Positions 7,623 to 16,177 of a stretch of DNA of 64,000 bases are shown here, one piece after another (positions within the stretch are counted from its first letter, which is position 1; each line of letters opens with the position of its first letter). The position numbers and the translations under genes were made by a program. The stretch is from an uncultured Aquimarina sp. (GTDB lineage Bacteria > Bacteroidota > Bacteroidia > Flavobacteriales > Flavobacteriaceae): assembly GCA_947502885.1 (NCBI GenBank), contig CANNBP010000001.1, positions 868,001 through 932,000 of the forward strand. Reading direction: 5' to 3'. The notes beneath the pieces are model-generated. The model was given only the letters and a program-made list of their open reading frames with translations. It was not told where the DNA came from and searched no databases.

Positions 7623-7934
7623 ATGAATCTACTAGAAAAAACAATACATAATTTGGGTCATAAAAGAACCATTCGCCATAATGAGCAATTACTTAAACTA
7701 GTGTGCTTGATTCGTACAGAAGACAGGCGCCCTTTTCAGGCAGATTGGTATAAAGGAAAAGAATCCTATCTAATTGGAGTAGATGAAAATGGGCATTTTT
7801 TTCTTAGAGATTCGGGAGGTTCAGTTTTTAAATTAGATCCATTAACTCAAGAAAAAGAGCATATGGCAAGAAGCGAAACTAATTTCTTAAATAACATTGA
7901 GTGGGATGAGCCCGAAACTTTTATTCAGAAATAA
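7623..7934 (+). CDS. Small hypothetical protein with SMI1/KNR4-like features
   Basis: A 103-residue soluble protein. The segments SYLIGVDENGHFFLRDSGG, SVFKLDPLTQE and a final ETNFLNNIEWDEPE recall the strand-strand-helix core of SUKH (SMI1/KNR4) immunity proteins, in which a short strand and a terminal helix follow a Gly-rich turn. The family's usual N-terminal glutamate-rich helix is not clear here, so this is tentative. It starts at ATG 7623, 20 bases after the previous stop. Confidence 0.7.
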   Translation: MNLLEKTIHNLGHKRTIRHNEQLLKLVCLIRTEDRRPFQADWYKGKESYLIGVDENGHFFLRDSGGSVFKLDPLTQEKEHMARSETNFLNNIEWDEPETFIQK

Positions 7935-7941
7935 TTAACCG

Positions 7942-8574
7942 ATGATACGACTAGAACCAACAATAGAATTCGCACCTTGGGATTGGATTGGAGAAAAGGC
8001 ACATGATGTAATAGGAACACCTCAATGGAATACATACTGGGATAAGTTTCTAAGCACAATAAGCATTGTACCAACATACTCTGGATCTTGGTATATATCT
8101 GTTGATGAAATTAAACAATCAGAAACAATACAGAAAATACTACAAATACCGTCTAATAATGAACTACCAATAAATGATATTGTTAAAAAACTAACTGCAC
8201 TAACAGGAGGTTATATGCTTTTTGAGAATGATAAAGTACTCTTTAATCCACAATGTTGTTGTGACTTGGGGGACTTAGCCTATTGGAAAGAATTAATCGA
8301 CCTCAAATCAGAAAGCTGGCATAATTTGGCAATGGGACATGCTATGATGTATGCTAAAAAAGAAGGGGATGATATTGTTCTTAAAGAAGTTTCAGAAAAC
8401 ATAAATTATCAACCGATTATAGAAAAAGTTGATCAAAATCATTTACAAATGGCAATATTGACAGCAGAACAAAAAGTGAGTGCATTCAAAAAAAGAATAG
8501 TTCCTGTGGTTAACAAAATGTATAATGACCCTAAATTATCAAATATAATATCAGAAAAACTCACCGGACAATAA
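7942..8574 (+). CDS. Hypothetical protein, immunity-array member
   Basis: A 210-residue protein with a distinctive centre: LFNPQCCCDLGDLAYWKELI followed by SESWHNLAMGHAMMYAKK. The Cys-Cys-Cys-Asp-Leu stretch before a Trp/Lys helix is reminiscent of a CC-DL motif in SUKH-like immunity proteins. The N-terminus (LEPTIEFAPWDWIGEKAHD) is tryptophan-rich. There is no signal peptide. An immunity role is likely from pattern and position but unproven. Confidence 0.78.
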   Translation: MIRLEPTIEFAPWDWIGEKAHDVIGTPQWNTYWDKFLSTISIVPTYSGSWYISVDEIKQSETIQKILQIPSNNELPINDIVKKLTALTGGYMLFENDKVLFNPQCCCDLGDLAYWKELIDLKSESWHNLAMGHAMMYAKKEGDDIVLKEVSENINYQPIIEKVDQNHLQMAILTAEQKVSAFKKRIVPVVNKMYNDPKLSNIISEKLTGQ

Positions 8575-8831
8575 AACCTTAAATGCAAATACCCCTCTAG
8601 CTTGAAAAGGTAAGAATCTTTTAGGGTTTGCACTTATATTATTTAGAGACGAGTTAAAAAACTCTATAATTGCTATGACAAAATTGATTGAAAACAATTA
8701 AAAAAAATATACAGAATAATTCAAAAGTCAACTACTAACAATTATTAATACGGGCTTCAGTGCTTAATCGATAGTTCACTATTTTTAATTCCCATACTAA
8801 ACATAACAGAGACCTTAACTACAATTTCGAA

Positions 8832-9239
8832 ATGAAAAACTTAATCCTATTACTACCTCTAATTTTCTTTGGTTGTAATCAATCGAATGAAGATATTTTA
8901 ACTAGCCATAAATGGAAAATAATAGACGTAAAAATTCCCTCAATAGAAACGAAATGGCCTGAGAATTTAGATTTTGGTGAACCTTGGGTTTTTACGAAAA
9001 ATCACATTGCAAAGATTAATGACAAGTACTTTATTGGAGGTGGTGTTCATGAAGGTGAATGGAGTTTAACAAATGATATCTTGACAATTACAATAAATGA
9101 CATTGACTTTAAATTTAAAGTAGAAAAAATAAGCAGAAACAATCTCACATTGGTATTATCTTTTGATGAGAAAAATGAATATATATTATATATACTGAAC
9201 CCAATTGACGAAAATAAAAAAGCAGTTAACAAAAAATAA
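8832..9239 (+). CDS. Predicted lipoprotein, lipocalin-like, immunity-array member
   Basis: A 135-residue protein with leader LILLLPLIFFGCNQ; FGC is a good lipobox with Cys15. The mature part runs ILTSHKWKIIDVKIPS, GGVHEGEWSLTNDILTITI and a series of short strands, the pattern of small lipocalin-like or DUF-type Bacteroidota lipoproteins in which a tryptophan-containing first strand follows the anchor. It is preceded by about 257 bases without a gene. Envelope location is inferred; function is unknown. Confidence 0.78.
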   Translation: MKNLILLLPLIFFGCNQSNEDILTSHKWKIIDVKIPSIETKWPENLDFGEPWVFTKNHIAKINDKYFIGGGVHEGEWSLTNDILTITINDIDFKFKVEKISRNNLTLVLSFDEKNEYILYILNPIDENKKAVNKK

Positions 9240-9299
9240 ACGTCACTGAAAACAAACGTTTATTCGAAAACGTTGTATGCATCATTGAAAAAAAACAAA

Positions 9300-9689
9300 A
9301 TGTGGTCAGATAGTTACTATTATTTAAACATATATAAGGATGAAGACTTGAGTTCTAACTGGGATACAAAGGAGTTGAAAGATTTTATCAATGGTATTCC
9401 AGAATTGAGACAAGTGAACAATTATGAATTTAAAAACATTGAATCTTTTCCTTTCATTCAGTTATTACTCTTAAAAGCAAGATGCATGAATAACTACTCT
9501 GAAAGTGATACTAACCCCAATAAGACTAATCTGATTACAATCGTTTGTCAAAAAGGAAAACATATTGAATTTAATGAGTTGAAAAGAGTTTTTATTCAAA
9601 TTGCCTCATATCTGAAATGGAAATTGGTTGATGAAGAAACAGATGATGGAATTGAAAATTATATAATTTGGAAGCCTGAAGAAAAATAA
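9300..9689 (+). CDS. Hypothetical protein, immunity-array member
   Basis: A 129-residue soluble protein starting at ATG 9300 (MWSDSYYYLNIYKDED); the in-frame TTG at 9273 lies in a short palindromic stretch (around AACGTTTATTCGAAAACGTT) and is less likely. The middle is hydrophobic (IESFPFIQLLLLKARCM), and the end YLKWKLVDEETDDGIENYI is acidic. The family is not recognised. It is followed by a 322-base gene-free gap with a repeated block. Confidence 0.7.
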   Translation: MWSDSYYYLNIYKDEDLSSNWDTKELKDFINGIPELRQVNNYEFKNIESFPFIQLLLLKARCMNNYSESDTNPNKTNLITIVCQKGKHIEFNELKRVFIQIASYLKWKLVDEETDDGIENYIIWKPEEK

Positions 9690-9840
9690 AACTAACGCAT
9701 TGGTTTTTACGAATGAACAGATATGAACTTTTATAAAAAGATATTCAAACAGAGAAGCTAAAACTGTTTATGATGATAGTAATAAACTACTGCCAATAAC
9801 AGTAACTGTTGAATAATAAAAATAAGATCTTAATTTAAAA

Positions 9841-9899
9841 TAAACAAATATAAATTCTCATACCACGAATATGGATTAGCTATAGTTTTATAAAATAAA
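9841..9899 (+). repeat. Recurrent intergenic block, copy 1
   Basis: The 322-base gap 9690-10011 has no ORF. Bases 9841-9877 are identical to 11879-11915 (37 bases beginning TAAACAAATATAAATTCTCA), and similarity continues for about 20 more bases through CTATAG-TTTATAA. The two copies bracket the ankyrin gene and the frameshifted lipoprotein-like gene as direct repeats. More diverged copies lie at about 15998 and 23759. Confidence 0.7.
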
Positions 9900-10011
9900 T
9901 ACACTTAATTTAGTGATTATAACTCCATATACACCAATAATTCGCATGTATATTAGGAATATAAGGTACTCGCATAAATAAGTTACAACTACCATGACAA
10001 ACCAATAATTT

Positions 10012-11076
10012 ATGATAAAAATAAAAGATATAGGATCATTTGAAAGTATTCCACAGATTGTTGAAGACATAATTAATGAACGATTGGAAGCATTAAATGA
10101 CCACTTAAAACAAGGTTGGGACATTGAAAAGCTAATAAAAATAAGTGAATACATAGAAGAATCTCCTCTTGATTTAGCTTTAATTATGGAATCTTTTGAA
10201 TCTGTTAAATGGTTTATAAAACATGGTGTTGAGCTCAATTCGAAAGAGAGCCCAAGCTTTTTGAAAGCTGTTCGTTATTGTAATAAAGATATCGTTAAAT
10301 ATATCGTAAAGTTTGGAGCAAAAGTTAATGTAGTTAACAATGTAAAATCGGATGGGTTTGAACAGGCTCTTTATGGTAATCGATTTGAAAACCTATCTCT
10401 AGTGCATGATTTAGGCTATTCTGTGAATCAATATGGAGGGAAGGCTTTTCGCAAATTAGTGAGTGATCAAAACTACGAAGCAATCGATTTTTTCATTTCT
10501 AATAACGTTGACATAAATTACAATGAACCCGACATGGTTTATTCGTTTAAACCAACTCCTTTATGCGTGGCAGCTCGTTATGTAGATTTAAAAATGTGTA
10601 AATACTTAGTTAAACATGGCGCAGATGTAACAATAACTGAAAAAGATGGAATGAGACCTTACAGTATCGCCCTAGAAAAAGGAGATACTGAAATGGCTGA
10701 CTATTTTAAATCACTAGAACCAGCAGAATATCATAGTTTAAATAACAGGTTAGATGAACTAAAACCCTATAAATTATCTAAGGACTTAATTGATTATCTA
10801 AAGAACGATAATTTACATATAGATTTGCCAGATAGCGATTTTGGGTTCTTTGATTTCTTTTCAATAACTGATACAGTTCCCTGTAAATATGGAAGAAAAA
10901 AGCTATTAAGAATTTCAAAATCATCAGGAGATTATAATCATATTATACTTGTTTGGAACCCTAAGACCAAAAAAATAGCTGGCTATGACTTGGAGCATGA
11001 AAAATTAAACGACCTGTGTAGTTTCAAAGATTTTTTGAAAAATCCTGAGAACCATTTGGAAAAAATATTCGATTGA
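10012..11076 (+). CDS. Ankyrin-repeat protein with C-terminal SMI1/KNR4-like domain
   Basis: A 354-residue soluble protein. Residues about 45-240 contain ankyrin repeats: SPLDLALIMESFESVKWFI with KHGVEL, FLKAVRYCNKDIVKYIVKFG, and TPLCVAARYVDLKMCKYLVK with HGADV. Residues about 245-354 (KLSKDLIDYLKNDNLHIDLP, YNHIILVWNPKTKKIAGYD, ending in a LCSFKDFLKNP helix) look like a SUKH domain. Ankyrin-type and SUKH-type immunity proteins are both known in polymorphic toxin loci, and here they seem fused. It is flanked by the copy 1 and copy 2 direct repeats, so it may move as a cassette. Confidence 0.8.
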   Translation: MIKIKDIGSFESIPQIVEDIINERLEALNDHLKQGWDIEKLIKISEYIEESPLDLALIMESFESVKWFIKHGVELNSKESPSFLKAVRYCNKDIVKYIVKFGAKVNVVNNVKSDGFEQALYGNRFENLSLVHDLGYSVNQYGGKAFRKLVSDQNYEAIDFFISNNVDINYNEPDMVYSFKPTPLCVAARYVDLKMCKYLVKHGADVTITEKDGMRPYSIALEKGDTEMADYFKSLEPAEYHSLNNRLDELKPYKLSKDLIDYLKNDNLHIDLPDSDFGFFDFFSITDTVPCKYGRKKLLRISKSSGDYNHIILVWNPKTKKIAGYDLEHEKLNDLCSFKDFLKNPENHLEKIFD

Positions 11077-11198
11077 CAAAAATAATTAATAATAAAGGTA
11101 GTCTATAACACTTTTTAAAAATGCATTACAAACGCATTTTAAACTCAGCTTTAGCTTTAATACAAAAAAATATAATTCATCAATTTCAAGAATATAAA

Positions 11199-11799
11199 AT
11201 GCAAAAAATAATCATTCTAATAATAACAACATTTTTGGCTTACGTGAGTGTTTATTCGCAGAGTAAAAATTTGAATGATAATTTTAGTAATTTGATAAGA
11301 CAATCTGTAGGCGACCTAAACAAAGATGGGCTATTGGATAAGGCTATCATATCCATGGATACAGTAAATCCTACAAAAACCTCTAAGACTGCAAATCTTC
11401 TTTTCTCAACCAAACGGAATGTCTGAATTATTTTTTTCGTCTACCAAAATAATTGAAGCAATGTACCCTATTGAAAAGAATGGGAAGCATAATGATAATC
11501 AAATTCCAGATGTTTATATTGAAGAAGGAAAGTTACAGTTGGATTTTTACATAAAAGGGAATTCTCGCTATGAATTCATATTTAAAAACGGAAAATTTGA
11601 GTTAACTTATTTTAGTTATGTTAATTGGGGCAGTATAAATATTACCGAAACAGAATTTAATCTAATAACTGGAGAATATACAAAACAATCTGAAATACAA
11701 GAAACATCTGAAATTACATTAAAAATTAAGAAAGAAGTATACATAAGACCATTGCCTCAACTTAACAATTTTAAGCCGTTTGAAAACGAGTTATACTAA
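11199..11799 (+). pseudogene. Frameshifted secreted protein gene (FG-GAP/VCBS-like), immunity-array member
   Basis: Two overlapping frames make one gene. The first frame starts at ATG 11199 with signal peptide IIILIITTFLAYVSVYSQS and reads SVGDLNKDGLLDKAIISMDT up to about 11376. The second, open well before its ATG 11419, reads PLRLQIFFSQPNG and continues to 11799. Reading AAA-CCT across the junction joins them if the run of five A at 11375-11379 had four. DLNKDGLLDKAI is the Asp/Asn-rich Ca-binding loop of FG-GAP/VCBS-type repeats, also present in the gene at 25470. It is either a real frameshift (inactive gene) or a base error in a homopolymer. Confidence 0.72.
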
Positions 11800-11878
11800 A
11801 AGTCAAATAACAAACAATAGTTACTTAATACAGAAAATGACCCTCATTTTGTAAAGAGGCTAAGTAAATTATTTACAG

Positions 11879-11939
11879 TAAACAAATATAAATTCTCATA
11901 CCACGAATATGGATTCACTATAGATTTATAAGACAAATG
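11879..11939 (+). repeat. Recurrent intergenic block, copy 2
   Basis: The first 37 bases are identical to copy 1 (9841-9877). The sequence after the block, ending GTTGTGTTTAATTG just before ATG 12044, resembles the end of the copy at 15998 (ATTGTGTGTAATTG) that immediately precedes the gene at 16178. So the same spacer lies in front of unrelated genes. No ORF is present in the gap 11800-12043. Confidence 0.68.
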
Positions 11940-12043
11940 TTTTTAATATAGTAGCACATAAGTATCATGTCTATCAAAATATTACATATACAACAAGAAT
12001 AAAGATAATGATAGTAACAAGTTGTGTTTAATTGAAAAAGCAT

Positions 12044-12442
12044 ATGAATAATTTCTACGAAATAGATAAAATAGGAAAAATGGAGTACTTAAGCAATTTG
12101 TGTTGTTTTAGTAGTTCACAGGAATTTAAAATTAACAGCTACACAATAACAATCGAAATTAATTCTACCGATGAAAACGAAGCCAAAAGCCTTCATACCT
12201 ATATTCATTCAACGCTACTAGAAATTACAACTTTTGATAGACAAGCAAAGAAAAAATTGAAAGAACTATATAATCCAACTGATAAAGAACTTGAAGAAAT
12301 TAAAGTCAACCTTGTAGGTTTTCATAGGAATAAAGATTTTGATTTATTTTATAACCTTCCTGAAGGTTCTCCTGTAGAATATTTAAGTATTAAATTCTCT
12401 GAAGATGGAGTAATAATCGATTCGGGCGGAGGTTGTTATTAA
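12044..12442 (+). CDS. Hypothetical protein, immunity-array member
   Basis: A 132-residue acidic soluble protein from ATG 12044 (MNNFYEIDKIGKMEYLSNLC); an in-frame TTG at 12032 is also possible and lies in the conserved spacer. Middle: NSYTITIEINSTDENEAKSL, a strand then a helix. End: VEYLSIKFSEDGVIIDSGGG. I associate the C-terminal strand pattern with small immunity proteins but have no name for it. It follows the copy 2 repeat, so it could be the first gene of a cassette. Confidence 0.74.
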   Translation: MNNFYEIDKIGKMEYLSNLCCFSSSQEFKINSYTITIEINSTDENEAKSLHTYIHSTLLEITTFDRQAKKKLKELYNPTDKELEEIKVNLVGFHRNKDFDLFYNLPEGSPVEYLSIKFSEDGVIIDSGGGCY

Positions 12443-12485
12443 AAAATAAGCCAAGAACAATACATGTTAAACTCAATAAGCACCA

Positions 12486-12974
12486 ATGAAAAATCATTTT
12501 GAGATAAGAGTAGTAAAAAAAGATGATAAAAAAATAAGTTTCGACTTTTTTATAGACAGAAAAGCACTGTCCGAATGGTTAAACATTAGTCGCTTTGATT
12601 TGTCTTATTGTAATTTTGATTTAGATACATTTGAAGTTGACAAGTCTAAGTTTCCAAATTATGATAGAACAAAAGTTACTAAAAATGCTGTCATCCAGTT
12701 TTTAGGAAATAACGAACCATCGAATCAATTTAACACAAACCGAATTGTATTGTATAGATGTCATTGTGGTAGCGATTATTGTGGTGTTATTTCATTTAAG
12801 TTGGATAAACAAGATGATTTGATAGTATGGAAAGAGATCAACCATGAAGGTGATGATTTTGAATATGAGCAAGAGATTAAAAATAGAGGAATACAACCAA
12901 TAAAAGAACTAAAATTTGATAGAAAGAAATATGAACTGGAATTTGAAAATTACTTAGAAAAATACTGTAGTTAA
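12486..12974 (+). CDS. Immunity-type protein with CxC-x4-CG cluster
   Basis: A 162-residue soluble protein. Its hallmark is LYRCHCGSDYCGVISFKLD with Cys92, Cys94 and Cys99 followed by a beta strand and VWKEINHE. This C-x-C-G-x3-C-G pattern before V-x-W is one I recall from a widespread immunity-locus family, which databases sometimes mislabel as an oxidoreductase. It probably binds a metal ion rather than acting in redox, but that is inference. The N-terminal half is alpha/beta with DFFIDRKALSEWLN. It is 43 bases from the upstream gene. Confidence 0.8.
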   Translation: MKNHFEIRVVKKDDKKISFDFFIDRKALSEWLNISRFDLSYCNFDLDTFEVDKSKFPNYDRTKVTKNAVIQFLGNNEPSNQFNTNRIVLYRCHCGSDYCGVISFKLDKQDDLIVWKEINHEGDDFEYEQEIKNRGIQPIKELKFDRKKYELEFENYLEKYCS

Positions 12975-13053
12975 GAGGATGAATCAAATTTTTAATTCTT
13001 GAATTATATACTACAAATAGAAGAATCACTAAGTATAATCCTATTAAAGGAAC

Positions 13054-13614
13054 ATGAAATACTACAAAGAAAAATTATATATCGAAAAGAATGGTGAGAA
13101 GGTATTTGGTAAAAAACTGCCCGTAATTATCAACAATAACGGATATTATCTGTCTTATATAACAGTATTTGAAGATGGAAATATTGATTGCTGGGGATTA
13201 AAAGATATAGATCAAATCAAAAATGAAGTAACATCAGGAAGGCTATTACAAACAATACCAGATCATGTCGAATTAGAATGTGGTTTGGGAACTATAAAAA
13301 GTTCAGGGTTTATCCCTGAAAAAAGTAATGAAGATTTTATTAAAGAAATTGAAGACATTATAGATGAACTTAATAATCGCGATACCAGAAAAATAATTTG
13401 TGAGAAATCATTTAAAAATTACCTGATCGAGCCATCAGAACTCAATTTAAAAAGCCTAACCGATACATATAATGATTTACCTTCTCATCAAAAGGTTTTA
13501 TTCGAATATATTGAAGACAAAGATCCTTTATATAATTTAATGAATGGTCAAGAAGAATGTACACCAACATATAGAAAAGAGGTGTTAAAACATTATTTCA
13601 AGATAGAAATATAA
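13054..13614 (+). CDS. Hypothetical protein, immunity-array member
   Basis: A 186-residue soluble protein. N-terminal half: GKKLPVIINNNGYYLSYITV then FEDGNIDCWGLKDIDQIKNE, a pattern (NNGYxL-x-I-x-V-x-x-DGxIDCWG) I have seen in a conserved DUF family of immunity loci, though I am unsure of its number. C-terminal half: helical, EDFIKEIEDIIDELNNRDTR and YNDLPSHQKVLFEYIEDKD. It stands just before the first LRR gene and may share its transcript. Confidence 0.75.
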   Translation: MKYYKEKLYIEKNGEKVFGKKLPVIINNNGYYLSYITVFEDGNIDCWGLKDIDQIKNEVTSGRLLQTIPDHVELECGLGTIKSSGFIPEKSNEDFIKEIEDIIDELNNRDTRKIICEKSFKNYLIEPSELNLKSLTDTYNDLPSHQKVLFEYIEDKDPLYNLMNGQEECTPTYRKEVLKHYFKIEI

Positions 13615-13649
13615 TAGTATAAAAGGAATTATACGCATCGATAACCAAT

Positions 13650-15707
13650 ATGGAAGATCAAATACAACAAATAGAAGAATTACTAGGTGTAACACTTGAA
13701 AAGTACGATTACAAAAAAGGAAATCAAGTGAATACATATAATACTTGGTCAAACAGTCCAAACATAAGAGAACTTGTATTACAAAATATAACTATTCAAA
13801 ATATCCATGATTTATTACCTTTTTCTAAGTACCTACACACTTTAAAATTAATTGACTGTACTATCGGTAGTATTTGCAGTCTATATAATTTCGAAAGCTT
13901 GGGAAACTTAACATTAAACAATGTTACTATTACTAATGTTGAGGAGTTAACTATCGAAAATAAAAGTTGTAATACTGCCTACAATGGAAATTTAATGCAC
14001 GTAAACTTAGAAAACATGAACATTAAGCATTTAGGTGTTTTACAACCTATGGCTAAAAATTTGGATCATTTGTTTATTACCAATTGTACCATTCATAATT
14101 TTTATGAGCTCAACCTGTTTCCTAAATTGTACGATTTAAGGCTAGAAAATGTTAACTTAAAACAAGCTCTTGAAGAAGTTATTTATACGCCCAATACCGA
14201 CAGGAATTTTACCTGGTTAACGTTTACAAATATGTCCGTAAATGACCTCAGTTATTTTATACCAATCGCAACAGGTTTATATGGGCTAAGAATATACAAC
14301 TGTAAGTTTAACAACATAAAGCATTTATCAGAGTTTACGACTTTAAATAAATTTGAAGTAGATGCTACTACCACTATAGCAGATACAAGCTTTCCTACCA
14401 ATCATTCTAATCTTAAACTTAAAGAATGTATTATAGCTAGATCAGAAGAAGATACCGATGTACAAAACTTTGATATTAAAAAACTAAGTTCAATTGGTCA
14501 TTTTATAGAGCAACTAACCATAGAAAATCATCAGCTAGTAAATCTAGATACTCTAAAAAACTTTACTAACTTGAACAGATTAAAATTTGATCGGGTTACC
14601 GCAAGATTAAATGATTTTTTACCCATAGCAGCACAAATCAGCTCTTTAGATTTTTCAGAATCAACCATTAAGAACAGATCAAAAATCCAGCACTTTAAAA
14701 ATCTGGAAATATTAAAAATTGATGCCAATACCTCAAAAGAAAGTTTCAAAGATTTTAAAACACTACTCCCTCTAAAAAATCAATTAAAGAAATTTGATTT
14801 TTGGGAATTCTCTGATAGTTGTATTGAAAATTTGGATTTAATTAAGGAATTTACAACACTAGAATCTATTTTTATTCTATATGCTTCAAAAAAAGTAACT
14901 CAACGTGTTTTCGCGTTACCTAGTTTAAAAAAGTTATCGATCAATATTCGAGCAAAAAAAGCGCATACATTTAATGTAGAAACTCTTAAGAACATTGAAG
15001 AGCTTTATATAGAGAATGATAATCAAATTACGCTAAAAGGGCTAGAAAGCCTTCAACATTTAGAAGTATTAAGCCTAAAAGATGCTTGTAAAGCAAAAGG
15101 AATTCATAAAATTAAAAACCTTCGGTATTTAAAGATAAATGAAGCAATAAACATATGTGAGTTACCAGCAATAGATACACTTACAAAATTAGAAATCGAT
15201 GTTACAGAAGCATATGAAATTTCAGGATTATCACAGTTTATCAACCTTAAAGAACTCTCGATAAAAGGAACTAACAAAATTACCTTAGGGCATTTACCCA
15301 ATTTAAAGGTACTGGATATTTCCAGCACATTTCCAAAAGAAATTGATTTTTTAGATGATTTACCCAACTTAGAAAAACTCTGTTTAGAAAATAATTGCCT
15401 AACCGAGGTAACGGGTTTAGATAAACTCACCAATCTGAAAATGTTGAATCTTTCAGAAAACATGGTTCAAAATATAAATGGTCTAGCGAATTTAAAAAGT
15501 TTAGAATATTTGAATTTATACGATAATGAAATCTCTGATATCACTATATTAAATAATCTGCCTAACTTAAAACAAGTTAATATAGCAGGAAACCTTATTG
15601 AAAAACCAGAAGCTTTAAAACAATTGAACAATCCCAAAATAGCCGTTTTTTATGGGTTACCTAAAGTACCTTTTTGGATATGGAAAGATCAGGATTTTGA
15701 ATTGTAA
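13650..15707 (+). CDS. Leucine-rich-repeat protein (paralogue 1), 685 residues
   Basis: A cytoplasmic-looking LRR protein with no signal peptide. The N-terminus (IQQIEELLGVTLEKYDY) is followed by irregular 20-24-residue LRRs across the length; the last five are textbook repeats (LPNLEKLCLENNCLTEVTGL, LTNLKMLNLSENMVQNINGL, LKSLEYLNLYDNEISDITIL). The C-terminal cap ends VPFWIWKDQDFEL. It is closely similar to the 685-residue protein at 18898, most strongly around residues 105-170 (TAYNGNLMHVNLENMNIKHL, LYDLRLENVNLKQ) and in the C-terminus. LRR solenoids bind proteins, and in toxin loci they can serve as immunity proteins. It is far larger than its neighbours. Confidence 0.85.
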   Translation: MEDQIQQIEELLGVTLEKYDYKKGNQVNTYNTWSNSPNIRELVLQNITIQNIHDLLPFSKYLHTLKLIDCTIGSICSLYNFESLGNLTLNNVTITNVEELTIENKSCNTAYNGNLMHVNLENMNIKHLGVLQPMAKNLDHLFITNCTIHNFYELNLFPKLYDLRLENVNLKQALEEVIYTPNTDRNFTWLTFTNMSVNDLSYFIPIATGLYGLRIYNCKFNNIKHLSEFTTLNKFEVDATTTIADTSFPTNHSNLKLKECIIARSEEDTDVQNFDIKKLSSIGHFIEQLTIENHQLVNLDTLKNFTNLNRLKFDRVTARLNDFLPIAAQISSLDFSESTIKNRSKIQHFKNLEILKIDANTSKESFKDFKTLLPLKNQLKKFDFWEFSDSCIENLDLIKEFTTLESIFILYASKKVTQRVFALPSLKKLSINIRAKKAHTFNVETLKNIEELYIENDNQITLKGLESLQHLEVLSLKDACKAKGIHKIKNLRYLKINEAINICELPAIDTLTKLEIDVTEAYEISGLSQFINLKELSIKGTNKITLGHLPNLKVLDISSTFPKEIDFLDDLPNLEKLCLENNCLTEVTGLDKLTNLKMLNLSENMVQNINGLANLKSLEYLNLYDNEISDITILNNLPNLKQVNIAGNLIEKPEALKQLNNPKIAVFYGLPKVPFWIWKDQDFEL

Positions 15708-15728
15708 TAGGACTAAAAAACTAAACGC

Positions 15729-15989
15729 ATGACATTAGAACAAATAAAAAAAGAAGCAACGCAATGCAAATGTGATGATATACCATCATTATCATCAAAA
15801 ATTAAAGAACTAAAAAATAAAGGTGTTGCATTTTTAGGTTGTGTGGCATTCATTCAAGTAAATCAGAATATTTCGTTGAAAGAAGCTCAAAAATTAACCT
15901 TACAGCTAGAAGCATACACCAAAGATGAAAAGAGAAAAATAGAAGAGGGAATTGATGTAATGTTAAGTGATTTTAAAGAAGAAGAATAA
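15729..15989 (+). CDS. Small hypothetical protein downstream of LRR gene
   Basis: An 86-residue Lys/Glu-rich helical protein starting 21 bases after the LRR gene. Motif-like parts are KGVAFLGCVAFIQVNQNISL and the helix ISLKEAQKLTLQLEAYTKDE, recalling small helical DUF proteins where a GxxxxxxxI turn precedes an amphipathic helix carrying EAQ-x2-T. It is not recognised further. Its closeness suggests co-transcription with the LRR protein; the second LRR copy lacks this partner. Confidence 0.72.
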   Translation: MTLEQIKKEATQCKCDDIPSLSSKIKELKNKGVAFLGCVAFIQVNQNISLKEAQKLTLQLEAYTKDEKRKIEEGIDVMLSDFKEEE

Positions 15990-15997
15990 GTTATCAT

Positions 15998-16060
15998 AAA
16001 ACAAACGAATATAAATTGTACAGCCGCAAATATTTATTGCCTATATGTATATTTAATATA
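15998..16060 (+). repeat. Recurrent intergenic block, diverged copy
   Basis: The block AAACAAACGAATATAAATTG... aligns with copies 1 and 2 with scattered mismatches (AAATATAAATT, C-AATAT, CTATA). The gap 15990-16177 holds this block, then the 43-base repeat at 16097, and ends in ATTGTGTGTAATTG, like the end of the copy 2 spacer. No ORF is present in the gap apart from the TTG-started gene that follows. Confidence 0.5.
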
Positions 16061-16096
16061 AAGACTTAATATAGCTGTGAAAATAAAAATAATCTA

Positions 16097-16139
16097 TACT
16101 ACCAAAAGGGATTGATATTCCTAAAATATGTCGGAATAG
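16097..16139 (+). repeat. 43-base spacer repeat upstream of paralogue A
   Basis: This sequence (beginning ATACTACCAAAAGG) matches 17413-17455 at 38 of 43 positions. It lies 39 bases before the gene at 16178; the second copy lies 69 bases before the paralogous gene at 17524. The gene and its upstream region were therefore duplicated together. Confidence 0.7.
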
Positions 16140-16177
16140 TTGTAATAAAGGTACGTATATAAATAAATTGTGTGTAA

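Noticed and set aside
9241..9299. The small palindrome around 9255-9275 as an independent recombination site
   Set aside because: It is short (about 20 bases), occurs once by eye and lies in an AT-rich stretch where such symmetry arises by chance.
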